The translations under genes were made by a program, and so were the position numbers. This document shows positions 47,162 through 57,843 of a DNA stretch of 64,000 nt, piece after piece. The notes beneath the pieces are model-generated. The model was not told the origin of the DNA and did not search any database. It saw nothing but the letters and a program-made list of their open reading frames with translations. Positions within the stretch are counted from its first letter, which is position 1. Each line of letters opens with the position of its first letter. The stretch comes from Stereum hirsutum FP-91666 SS1 (Eukaryota; Basidiomycota; Agaricomycetes; Russulales; Stereaceae). The DNA lies in contig NW_006763140.1 of the NCBI RefSeq assembly GCF_000264905.1, positions 1,374,702 to 1,438,701 on the forward strand, read 5' to 3'.

Positions 47162-47964
47162 GTGCGCTAGACGGTTAAGGGATGCTGGGTATAGGGGAAG
47201 AGAGCAATTCTAGCTCTGAATCAGTGGCAGGACCAGGTGCTGGTTTATATGGCTGCGATGCGGCCCGTTCGTGTACAAGAACACAACTCGCTTCCGCGGC
47301 TGCCCGTTAGGTATGACGCTGCCCTAGAGGTATGAGCAATAGAATAAACCCTACAGGTGACCATATTTTTGGAGCATCGAAGACGGACAGAGGAATTTGC
47401 GTGTTCTCATGTCCAGTCGAACGTAGCATCAGCTGACGGCCACCCTCTTCCCTTCATGTTGCCGTACGATCAATGGGAATACCGAAACTTGGAGAGCGAG
47501 TCAGCAGGCTAAAGAAGTCGAATGACTGTATTTGTGTGTGCAGTGAGTACTATAACTGTTTCAGGGGAAACGTGAGTGAAGGTTGTTGCTCCGGTATCAA
47601 AGTTGGAAAGAGAAGAGGTTGATCCTTTGAAGCCTCGGATACAGAAGGAGAAAACACATTACATTCTAATTTAGACCATGCTTGAGAGCACCTGATACCT
47701 GCAAGAAGTTACTTCCAGAGACAAACGTCCGAGATCCAGGAACTGCAGCCGTTATGGTCAAGAACTAACCAACCGTATGTGTCGCTTCAATGAGATGGGC
47801 GCGATTTGACGAGCGGAAGATACCGGGGAAGTTCAACGCAGCAGTGGCACCTCTCCAAGTATGAATGTGGCGCGAATCAATCCAGGTTTGACTATATTAA
47901 TACATTTATGTGTAGCACCATGAGTACTGAAAAAACATGGGCTAAGGTCCCATACAAATTAACG
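47162..47964. other. intergenic region between MFS copy 2 and the second F-box gene
   Basis: The left part is the MFS copy 2 promoter (ATATAAA near 47245). The right part is the 3' flank of the F-box gene. No gene is seen. Confidence 0.5.
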
Positions 47965-50082
47965 CTAGACCGAATCCAGGCTCCAGTACTCACTTGCTTT
48001 CTCATCCTCCGAATCACTAACATAAATAATGCCGCCCTCTTCCTCGCTATAATAGACCTGGCTGTCAGCTTCGTTACTGTCAGGTCCACGATCTCCACCC
48101 TTATCGATCTCGAGCTCGTCGTCATCAACCTCTTCATCGGTCATCTCACCATCATCATCTACCAGCGCATCGTCGTCGACGACTTCAGGCTCCTCATCCC
48201 AGGTAACGACGTCTACCACCCTTCTCGCGTCTTCTACAGTCTGGGCGGAAATCTGACATTCGATGATCTGGAGGCGATGGAGACCCAAGCCTTCTACCGC
48301 ACGACGGGCTTCCAGGCCCTGATATAGAGACCCAGATTCGAAAGGGCCGTCATCCGCCGCGTAGAGCAGTAAGTCCAGCTTCGCGTCTTTCAACGAAATG
48401 AATGCGAGTGCCGGGAACAAAAAGACGGAAGGATCCGACTCGTCGTACTGGTCCTTGCCTAGCGTCGTCGATTCCAAAGGCATGCCGAAAATCGTGCTGA
48501 ACTCGTCGACGAGTGATTCTCCGGTCAGATAGAGCTCTTCGACTGCGAACGAGAGGTGGGAGAAGGTGGAGATAAGCCAGGAGCTAGGGATGGGACTGAG
48601 AGAAGATACGGAAAGGTTGAACGGGTAGGTGAAAGGCAACCGGCGAACGATTGAGGAAGAGCAGGCTAGCATAGTCTCGAAGGGTACTGCGTTTGGTGGA
48701 TAAGAGATGCGGAAACAGAACTCAAGGTAACCTTCTTCAAGTGCTTCGAAGCTGAACCCACAGCCGTCCAATCCATCGATACGGACGAAGTCGTAAGAAA
48801 TAGGCTTGAACTGCCGGCGGAGCTCCTTGACCAGCCGGGAACATTCTTTGGCCCAATCCTCGAGGTCGGGCCTGTGCTCGACGTTTAGGCCGACCACTGG
48901 GATAGTTGCAACGCGTGCTAGATGGGTGAGAAGTCTGGCGCAGTGGGTAATTGTTCCTGTGACTTTCAAAGATTGCAGGCTATTCGGCAAAGAGGTAGGA
49001 GAAGCATTTGGTCGGGGCGGCGAGTTGGAGACCGCATTATTTTGAGAATCCTGAAACTGGATGAACAGGGTCTCCATACACTCGAGTCGAGCCAGAGCTT
49101 TGACGAACGCATCCATATCGGAGGAAGTTGGAGGGCACAGAAAGTCGGTCAGCAGTAAGTCCACTATGCCTGAACAAAAAAGCGATGGACCCCAGTGGGG
49201 GGCACAGTTCCTGAATTCTGCTCGGTGTAGCCTCGGCGCTCCGCCATTGAGGAAGGTTGCCTGAAAATCGAGAAATTGCGAGTCTCCTGAAGCCATAAAT
49301 AGCCTCTCGAGGGCGGGAGCGGAGCAGCGGTCCAGCATGTTCTCCATGCATTCGCGGGTGTCCGATTGGAAAGCAAGCTCTAACACACGAACGCGGGGGA
49401 AATATTCTGGCTGTAGAACAAGCACGAGAGCATCGTCCGCGTCGTTGCGGGGCTCATAGTCGAAACGGTACACATTGAGAGGGGAGTCCTTCGACTGTTC
49501 CAGGGCTATGCGAGACATCTGGGCGTTGTCCGCGATGATAGAGGTCCAAAGTGACGGGCTTTCCATGGCTAGATGTCGCCACCGATGGCAAACCTGAAGG
49601 AGGGTCATGACCGGATGCGATTCCGTTGTTGTATAAGGATCGCCGTAAGAAGCGCGGTAGAGATCGAAGATGGTCAACACAAGTTCGTTCGGTAGTCGAT
49701 TGACGGGAAGACAAAAGTTATGGCGAACTGCCTCATCCGGTCGAAGGTCAGCGAATGGAGCGTTGGCGACATCTTCCCTCCATTTCAATATGCGAGGCTC
49801 GAAGGCGAATGGTATTGCCTTGAGGCATCGATGAGCGAGGACAGTGTGATGAGAGTGTGTGAAGGGACTTACAACGAAGAGATTTCTTCTAGTCTCCCCA
49901 TCCCATTCCAGTATGCTAGGAGACTCCAAGACGAGGTTACCGTTTGAGTCCACCTCATCAGAAACACCAGACAAGGCAAGATTCACCAGGTTACGGATGG
50001 CCATGGTGGTCAGTGTTGGGATGAGAGGACCATAAATCGCGAGACGCCCGGGTGTCTGAGTTTTAAATGAGCTCGGAGCCAT
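47965..50082 (-). CDS. F-box protein with acidic tail
   Basis: An open frame of 705 codons, probably cut by one in-frame intron at 49819-49872 (54 nt, donor GTAAGT, acceptor AAG), giving about 687 aa. The F-box (LPNELVLTIFDLYRASYGD, then LLQVCHRWRHLAMESPSLW) lies at about residues 130-185. A long leucine-rich region follows, then a strongly acidic tail rich in Asp and Glu. This is the usual basidiomycete F-box plan; the partner would be Skp1 in an SCF ubiquitin ligase. It shows no close kinship to the F-box protein at 25633. Confidence 0.85.
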   Translation of the reverse strand: MAPSSFKTQTPGRLAIYGPLIPTLTTMAIRNLVNLALSGVSDEVDSNGNLVLESPSILEWDGETRRNLFVVSPFTHSHHTVLAHRCLKAIPFAFEPRILKWREDVANAPFADLRPDEAVRHNFCLPVNRLPNELVLTIFDLYRASYGDPYTTTESHPVMTLLQVCHRWRHLAMESPSLWTSIIADNAQMSRIALEQSKDSPLNVYRFDYEPRNDADDALVLVLQPEYFPRVRVLELAFQSDTRECMENMLDRCSAPALERLFMASGDSQFLDFQATFLNGGAPRLHRAEFRNCAPHWGPSLFCSGIVDLLLTDFLCPPTSSDMDAFVKALARLECMETLFIQFQDSQNNAVSNSPPRPNASPTSLPNSLQSLKVTGTITHCARLLTHLARVATIPVVGLNVEHRPDLEDWAKECSRLVKELRRQFKPISYDFVRIDGLDGCGFSFEALEEGYLEFCFRISYPPNAVPFETMLACSSSIVRRLPFTYPFNLSVSSLSPIPSSWLISTFSHLSFAVEELYLTGESLVDEFSTIFGMPLESTTLGKDQYDESDPSVFLFPALAFISLKDAKLDLLLYAADDGPFESGSLYQGLEARRAVEGLGLHRLQIIECQISAQTVEDARRVVDVVTWDEEPEVVDDDALVDDDGEMTDEEVDDDELEIDKGGDRGPDSNEADSQVYYSEEEGGIIYVSDSEDEKASEYWSLDSV

Positions 50083-50674
50083 GGTGACGACAAAGAGACA
50101 CGTTCAAATTTCAAATCATGTTGCCCGGCCTTTGTGTGCCTTCTTTGGGCAAACGCACGTCCGAATGCGGACGGTGTCCGCGTTCCATGACCTGATATAT
50201 TTCTTACGTCCTCATCAGGGGAAAGAGTAGAGCTCAGCATCATCGACGCGCAATAGCTAGATATCTGTTTGAATAAGGCTTCTAAGTGTCAAGGATAAGT
50301 AGTATGATTGGTATCAGGGACTTGGAGCCTGCCGCTAATGAGTGAATTTACGTGGCTCAAGTTTTAAACCTTGAAATTGCTCAGCTTATTACAGTCTACC
50401 CTTTTCAAAGGCAAAGGCAACTGGGTACTTTTTCGTTGAAAGGTGTGTGCAAAGCTGTGCTTTCCGATGTGACGCTTGTGTAATGTGACTACTGTGACTG
50501 TCACGGGCAAACGTCAGTGTTGAACGGCACGCGATGTAGCTCGGTCGAAATCATCGTGCTCGCTGCCTGCTCCTTCTCCCAGTCTATCTTACTCCCCGGC
50601 AGTTTCTCTGCTTTGCTTACGACTTCTCGAGCCATCTTTTTCTGTACTCCTTCTGCTTGTGAAAACTCTTCGAA
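50083..50674. other. divergent promoter region (F-box and cornichon genes)
   Basis: About 590 bp between two divergent starts. The plus strand is C/T-rich just before the cornichon ATG. No other feature seen. Confidence 0.5.
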
Positions 50675-51466
50675 ATGGGTGGTGCAGGTGCGGCGCTTGT
50701 TAGACCTCCTCCGTGACCTGTTTCTGACACCGGACTTGCGCGATACGTGTTCGGGAACTTATGTGGAACACCCTAAACAATTTCGTGTCTTTTCGTGAAT
50801 AGGATGGCTGTTTTTGTTCGCGGTGCTGATGGCGGCTGGCTTGCTCTTTACCATGGTCTTTTTCGTGCGCTTTTTTCTCTATATCGTGTTTGACCCTTCA
50901 CTCATCCATACTCCCCACAGATCATCATGTTCTCGGATCTCGAATGCGACTACATCAATCCCATAGACCTTTGTAACAAACTGAATCAAGTGCGTACCAC
51001 TTTTCTACCCTTTCACGTACATTACTAACTAGAGCTCATTGTCTCTTCTGCAGTTTGTTCTTCCGGAAAATATCGCGCACGCATTCCTCACAACACTCTT
51101 CCTCCTCTCGGGTCAATGGATCGCCTTTCTCCTGAACGCGCCGCTACTGGTATTCAACGCGAATAAGTACGTGTTCACACAAGCCTTATAACGTCATACA
51201 AACACGTATCTGACCGCGGCTTACCCCGCTTCGTTGACGAAATAGGATCAAGAACAAAAACCACATGTACGACGCGACCGAAATCTTCAGGACACTATCA
51301 GTGCATAAGAAGGAGAGCTTTATCAAACTTGGCTTCTACCTTCTTTCCTTCTTCTACTACCTCTACCGGTGCGTTTACCCCTTCTCCTCAGCTGCCTTGC
51401 CACCAAGCTGACGAGTATCGCGGACTTTACAGGATGATTGTTGCGCTTATCTCGGAGAGCGAATAA
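50675..51466 (+). CDS. ERV14: cornichon/Erv14 ER cargo receptor
   Basis: Six exons, 50675-50687, 50803-50864, 50921-50989, 51054-51166, 51246-51368 and 51433-51466; 137 aa. It matches the cornichon family over its whole length: [19 protein letters not shown] (TM1), [19 protein letters not shown] (the signature loop), [16 protein letters not shown] (TM2), then [19 protein letters not shown] and [18 protein letters not shown] (TM3). Erv14-type proteins pick up transmembrane cargo in the ER for COPII vesicles. Exon 1 is only 13 nt, so the true start is easy to miss. Length fits the family. Confidence 0.96.
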
Positions 51467-52653
51467 TTGACGAAGACGAATGCACGTATCTCATGAAGTG
51501 GACCGAACCGAAGCAATTATCCTTCGGCACTAATCGCCGTCCTGGAGTCTAGGTGCTGCTAGTAGAATACAGCAATCTCACGATGTTTGATGTAAGTAGA
51601 CGAATATGGATGATAGCTCGGTAATTTCTCTCAATGCGGTCAATCGGGTTTCGGGTTCATGTATGGTGTGTGTATCTCCTTTGTCGCTCAATGGACTCGT
51701 CGTGCGAAAGTGTGCGATATCCCCTTTCAGCGTCTCCCCCGAGTGCTCGTTGCTGGATCAATGCCTAACCGATATTCTCGTCACATCCCGTCGTTGTCGA
51801 ATTCTGCAGCCTCCACCAGATCCTGATTTATCGTGAGCAACAGGGGATACAACATGGTCACAAGTGCCCATCTCACTACCTTCGGCTGCCGCAGCCTGTC
51901 TGGCGCTGGGGATAGAAGTTTTGAGTAGTATTGCTTGCGGCGCTCATTCTTCCGACCACCACGGTGGGGACCCGCACGTCATCGTAATGCTCTGTGAACC
52001 GTGCCTTCATCGCAATAAATGATTTCACTCTAGAGTCTTTCACGACTCAGAAGGAGAGTTTATCGACTATTGCACTCTGCTTTGACTGACGCTATCGCGA
52101 GTGCTGCGTTTGAGCGTGTTGTTCCACATACTCATCTCTAATCTCGGTAGAAAATTACGAGGGAGGCCAGCAGTGCCCGAACTTCTCCGTTACAGGAGCA
52201 TGAACTCTAAACAGTCCGCACTACCTGTTGAGACTCGTAACCGAGGCGTGGGTCGCGGTAGTGGTCAAAGCAACGTTTGATAATCGACGACTTTCTCGGC
52301 CACTTGGTCAAAGCTGCCAAAAGGAGCTTTGAATCGAAGTTTGGAAACTTATGGAGTGTAGACGCTACCAACCTACCACACACACAAGCATTTCCAGCCC
52401 ACGTTCAAGTCCTACGAGTTCTCCCGACCCGCTGCTGCCGTCGAAGCCGACTCAGACGCTGAGTCTCTGATTGCTGGTATAAAAGTAGGGTGGAAAAAGA
52501 TGATGCCCTCCATCAACCTCTCCCTCCTGAGTGGCCTATCCATTCCAGTCAGCAACCATTCTAGCTCCAACCTTACGATCCAGACATACTCTCCTATCCG
52601 TGCTTCTGCGTGTTCGAGTGGTCAGAGTCTTCCCCAAATCGTAGCCTCTAACC
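51467..52653. other. intergenic region, no gene recognised
   Basis: It follows the cornichon stop and ends in the hydrolase promoter (a GTATAAAAG-like box near 52475). ORFs are short and not protein-like. Confidence 0.5.
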
Positions 52654-54160
52654 ATGGCTATCACTTTGTTTCTCGATGAGGGCCTCTCCACGGCCCACCC
52701 GGAGTTTGTGCCCGTCTGGGCGGCATTTCCAGAACCAACCGACCCCTTTCCTCCTCTTGAGGCCCGTCGCGCCTTCTGGGACGATATCATCATCCCTAAC
52801 CTGAACAAATTCCTCGAGCCAAGCCTGCCGTCAGGTCAGCCAATCCGTCACATACCTTCAAGGTTGTATTCCGTCTCTGATTTCGTTGTGCTCGGACGGC
52901 ATAGAGGATCGCTGCCGGCTAGAGGATCATTACATCCCTGTAGAAGGTACTGACATGCATGTTCGGACCTATGTGCCTACCTCCGACCCGGACAAGACGA
53001 AGACGTATCCTCTGCTGTATTGGGTCCACTGCGGGGTGCGTCTCTTCTTCCACTCCTTGGAGAGAAGAGAGACCGGTCTGATCGGACTGGCAGGGCTGGG
53101 CTATTGGCAACTACGAAATGGACGACTACGACTTAAGGATTATCTGTGACAAGCTGCAAGTTTGTGCTGTCTCCATAGACTACAGGTTCATTTGTCTCCG
53201 CTATTAGTCGATGGACAAAAGACTTGAAGGTGTTATTTTATCAGGCTTACACCAGAATATTCATCTCCTACGGGCGCGAAGGATGTATATGCCGGTCTGA
53301 AATGGGTGAGTATCCGTTTGATCATGATGTTTACCATGGTCTAAGCGCCAGTGACTAGGCGGCTGCCAATGCCGCTTCGTTCAATGCCGATCCCAAGAAA
53401 GGGTTCGTTATCGCTGGTCAATCCGCTGGCGGCAACCTGGCCATCATTGCCACCCACTGGGCTCGCGATGATCCCTTCCTGGTGAATACGCCTTTGACCG
53501 GACAGCTTGTTCAGTACCCTCCAACCTGTCATCCGGAGGCTATGCCTGAAGAGTGAGTATATTTATTTCTTCCCCGCGTCATGTCATTTATGTTCGCCAC
53601 CAGGTACAAATCGTGCATCAGGTCGATGGAGGAGTGCAAAGATGCTCCACTTCTGAGCAAGAAGGAGGTGTATTGGTTTAACAGTACGTCATGTGGCCGC
53701 TTTTTCTTTGTCTCGCCACACCGCTCATGAGACACATCGGCTTCTTACAGAACTTGCGAACCCTGCGGATCCATACGATCCATCTTTCAGTCCCCTCCTC
53801 TTCCCATCGCATGCCAATCTTCCGCCGTTGTTCTTTATGTCTTGTGGGTGGGATCCTCTCCGTGACGAGGGCTTGCTTTATCATGCGTTGGTGAAGGAGG
53901 CGGGTGTAGAGACTAAGATGACGATGTAGGACCTTTGTGTTATGCTGATTCCTGCCGCTGCGCTGACTGGACGTCTGTTTTATAGGTACCCTGGTGTGCC
54001 GCATGCATTCCACAGTCAGTTTTTCTCTACTCTCTTTCCTTGGATCCTGCCTGACGTTTCGCTTTATCAAGTGCTATTCCGGTCCATGAAATTGTCGCAG
54101 AGGTTCCAGGAAGAGACCATCGAAGGAATGAGTTGGCTCTTCAGCAAGACACCTCAGTAG
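52654..54160 (+). CDS. alpha/beta hydrolase (HSL/arylacetamide-deacetylase-like esterase)
   Basis: Eight exons, 52654-52834, 52905-53035, 53094-53185, 53245-53305, 53359-53552, 53604-53683, 53751-53925, 53986-54160; 362 aa. Alpha/beta hydrolase-3 fold. The oxyanion region reads WVHCGGWAIGNY (HCGG in place of HGGG), the next core strand is AVSIDYRLTPEY, the nucleophile elbow is GQSAGGNLA (Ser), the Asp is in SCGWDPLRDEG, and the His is in PGVPHAFHSQF. So a full Ser-Asp-His triad is present. It would hydrolyse short acyl esters; the true substrate is unknown. No signal peptide is seen, so it is probably cytosolic. Confidence 0.9.
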
Positions 54161-54540
54161 ATCCCTGATATTCTGTGTCTAAAATGTCGGAGAGAAGGAG
54201 ATAGGGAAGTACCCACCACGTTGCCCAGGGTCCAGGGGGCTTGTGCTGCTGCATAGCGCGGTAAAATAGTAACAATATCGGTCCGTAGAGTGTACTCTGT
54301 AATATCGCATTGTTGTAGACGTTTGTGTTGTAGACTATGACCATGGACCCATAATATATGGGGGAAATGGAAAGCTATGAACTCAGCGACCTCTCGACAT
54401 TGAATGTGTGGTGTGATCTACTTTCGCATCTGACTGAGGTCTCCCACTTTAACAGCCACTTTGAATAAATGTGTTCATAAATTATGTCTCGCGACAGTCA
54501 AGGCATCGATACACCGGGGAGATGATACAGATGAGCCAGA
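54161..54540. other. convergent intergenic gap
   Basis: 380 bp between two convergent genes, likely both 3' UTRs. Nothing else seen. Confidence 0.5.
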
Positions 54541-56444
54541 TTAGACGTCAGTCCTCGGGTCACTACCTTCCCACCCGTCTAAGTCCTTGAGATCCCTCGC
54601 CTCGCCCTTCCTCCCAGTTCCTTCAGGATCACCGTGACCTGGTCTCCATGCCCACGTCTTCTTGAGCTCTCCATCGAGCTGAAATTTAGATCACATAATA
54701 AAGCATTATCATAGTCAGACTGAGTATCTGACAAAGGACAGAAGGACGTTACGCACCTTCCCTTCGAAGAGGTCGGATATGTAGGACCCGATAATTGGGA
54801 GGTATTTGAAACCATGCCTGCGATACATTTTAAGCTTGAAAGGCGCATTGGTCAGACTAGCTAAGGATGGCACACTTACCCGCTGTCGCCTGTGGCCCAT
54901 ATGACGCCACTCCACCGAGGATCCTCCGTGATCAACCAATTCGCGTCGGGCATATCTAGACGTGGCCGTCAATGATCGCAGGCAGCCTAGATGGTACAAC
55001 GAAACGTACCAGTACACCAGCACATCGCTCCTCCAACGAATGGGCGTCCATCGTCAAGCCGGGGCAGGAGGGTCTTGATGAGTCGACGAATATCCTCTTG
55101 ACTCTCCTTCGGGATGAAGTCCGTGGGGTGTTTCGCATGTGAACGTGGTACGGAGACGCCGGTGTCGTCATTCGACTCGCCAGGATAGGGAGTGACAGCG
55201 GGGACTTCACGCGTGAAGCCAGGGAACTCGTTGCAGAGCTTGAGAATATTGTCTCGTGGTTCGAAGAAAAAGCCCTGAAAAAAGGAGTATGTTAAGCAGG
55301 AGCTTAGAGAGGTAACCAGATGCAGCGTACCAGTTCGCCGTTGTACACCACCGGAACCGATTTGAGCCATTCCGACTCCTCATCGGTAAGTTTCAGATGT
55401 GCGTACACCCAACACTATATCGTACTCCATCAATACCCCTGACATCGGAGCTCCACAGAAAAGAGGAACGAGACGTACCTTGGAGACACACTGTCCTTCC
55501 AGGTCGACCAAGGTCGGACTCCACGCACCAGTGGCCATTATTATCCTCTCAGCGAACCATTTGGAACCGTCCTCGGTCTCCACACCAATCCAAGTCTTGC
55601 CATCGTCGGAAATTATAGGCTTCTTGAACGTTCCGGATGGCCCGAAGCTCGTTTGAACACCAAACGACTGCAGTTCCTTACCGATGGCAGTTATGGCGTC
55701 GGCCGCGGCCACCCAACCTGCGCCAGCGTTGAAAATTGCTTTCCACCCCTATCCACAGAAAAAAAGTGAGGACGTCGCTCACAGGGGAGATGTGAGAGTA
55801 GGCACGGACTTTGATATCAGCTCCTTGTAAGTGTGGCGCACGGGCCACAATCTCCTCTTCGTTATCCAACCACTCGAACTCGTTCTCCTTGCCTGGTATG
55901 CTCACTAGTTTCTCGAAGCGGTTGCGCATGCGATCGAGTTTTGCCTGTGATCCGAAGGCGCCGTTCAACTGTAAGAGGCAAAGGCCCAACAAAATCAGCA
56001 ATGATGCGACAGAGAGCAGGCAGGAGCGTCGCACTTTGCCAGTCATGTGGAAGTGAGGAGTGAAGAGAGGGTCCGTCTTCCATGCATCAATAGCCTGTGA
56101 GGCCAGACGAGCATACATCCCATTGCTATAGTCGTTACCACAGATCTACCACAACACGCATCAGTTACATATAAGTTGGTAGTATGAGGTGTTGATGTAT
56201 AACTAGACTGACCTTGTTCAGATCATTACCCGCGGACTGTTGGCTGGGCAAAGCATAAGGATCGAGGATGTGGATATTGGTGTACCCTCGACGCGAAAGG
56301 TGCAGTGCTGTAGAGGACCCAAATGTGCCTGCTCCGCCAACAATCAAGATGCTATAAGAAAACAGTTCAGAACGCATATTAGATGAGATCATGGCATGAA
56401 CTGCTAGTGATCCTGACGTACGGAATGTCTTTTGCAGGTGACAT
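54541..56444 (-). CDS. fructosyl-amino-acid-oxidase-like FAD enzyme (DAO family)
   Basis: Ten exons, 56422-56444, 56213-56351, 56035-56145, 55810-55968, 55479-55748, 55331-55414, 55010-55274, 54880-54955, 54757-54817, 54541-54678; 441 aa. The Rossmann FAD-binding motif LIVGGAGTFGSSTALHL begins at residue 10 and is followed by QSAGNDLNK, as in fungal amadoriases. Other family marks: GWKAIFNAGAGWVAA, TFKKP, ATGAWSPTLVDLEGQCVSK, GFFFEPRDNI, VPRSHAKHPTDF, GGAMCWCTDMPDANWLI (the Cys in CWC fits the covalent FAD site), and ATGDSGHGFKYLPIIG. It would oxidise fructosyl amino acids or a related secondary amine, making H2O2. Sarcosine- or pipecolate-type activity is possible. No PTS1 tail. Confidence 0.88.
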
Positions 56445-57843
56445 AATGAATCTTTGGTCGTGAACAATGAGTCGATGGCGCTTGTCGAGGGAGATGACTC
56501 TTACCGTCAAGAACTGAGAGAGGGGGGAATTTAAGTATACACGACGCGTTTGACGAGAGATCGCGTATTGTCAGGGGCTCGAACGAAGTCAAACGTTCGA
56601 AGAAAAGTCTGGCCGGATGCACAATCGATCGGATCCGTCAGTCGACAGTGAGCTGTTCCGATGGAGGACCCTCACAGCTGGAGACACATAGATAAGCTTT
56701 GGACGGCTGGGCTGATATACGTCCTCCAAGTTCAAAGACTCGTAACGGCCATAAAATAAACTGGTTCTTCACGTCAGGCGAACAAAACGGCTTGGGCGAA
56801 AGAAACCAAGTTTTGACGAAATAGGACGGCACAAAGCCTGTAGGTTATGAAATGCCGGGGCCTAATGAGTCCGCGGCCGCGGCAGCCTCTGGACGCTGCG
56901 GCTGTAGGCTTTGAGTGGATTCACCTGTACCAATACTTGGAAGACTGGACGCTCGAGTGCCCCAAAAAGATGACAAATACATGTGCAGCAGGAGAAAAAA
57001 CAGGGCAGATGACCTGAGGAAAGTTCGTTTTGTGACAGCTTCCCCTGGCCGGGCGAAGGCATGGCGAAGAAAGTTAGCGCCGCGTGGCGCGGCGTAAGCG
57101 GAGGGAAGGCGGAAATGTCGCTACGTTCCGGTGGCCTCCGAAGCTAACAACACCAAACAGATATCACGCTGCAGCGACCGCAACGTTATGCCAACATTTG
57201 TTCGCCGTCCCGATACATTCGCCGTGGTCTGCGTCGGCCATTCGCCGCTTTGATCTCAGGCAATACCTACGCTCTAATGGCCACCGGCTGGGTCTCACTG
57301 TTCCTGATATTGGCACAATGCTTGACAGAAACAGCCGGTGTCGTCTGGTGTCGCTCCTCTTCAAAGCTTCACGCCCCGCCCCGCCGACGGACAGTCACTG
57401 CAGAGTATGTACCTGCTCCACATTTCCAACTGTGATAAGGACACCTGGCACACAATGCGACATATACCGTGGATCGTGCTTGAAGCCTGAAGGATGTACA
57501 CGATCATCGGAGCAGAAGTCACCGTTTGTCGAGTGGTCCGGCGCTTCTTGATCTTCAGGTCCAGTGTCGCGGCCAGCGTGCGCGCGGGAGAACACTTTAA
57601 AAGTTATCGGAAGCTCCAACCTAACTATAGACGCTCAGCGCCTGCCGCCTCGACACCTGATGCCACGACGTCGCCTACGGCGTCCTTTCAAATTGGTCAT
57701 GGTTATAGGAGAGCACGGACAACATATAATATTCGAGGCTGAACTTCTCAGGTTCTTTTGTTGGAGCCTCGCCAGTCCACTCACGTCCAGCCCGCGTGAA
57801 GTCTCGTTTCCTCAGGCCTCAGGATCTACCCCGTGCTCCCCCA
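56445..57843. other. divergent promoter region (FAD enzyme and UNC93-like genes)
   Basis: 1.4 kb. It contains a GC-rich CCGCGGCCGCGG palindrome near 56871 and a GCGCCGCGTGGCGCGGC stretch near 57078. The right half is C/T-rich on the plus strand. ORFs are not protein-like. Confidence 0.5.
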
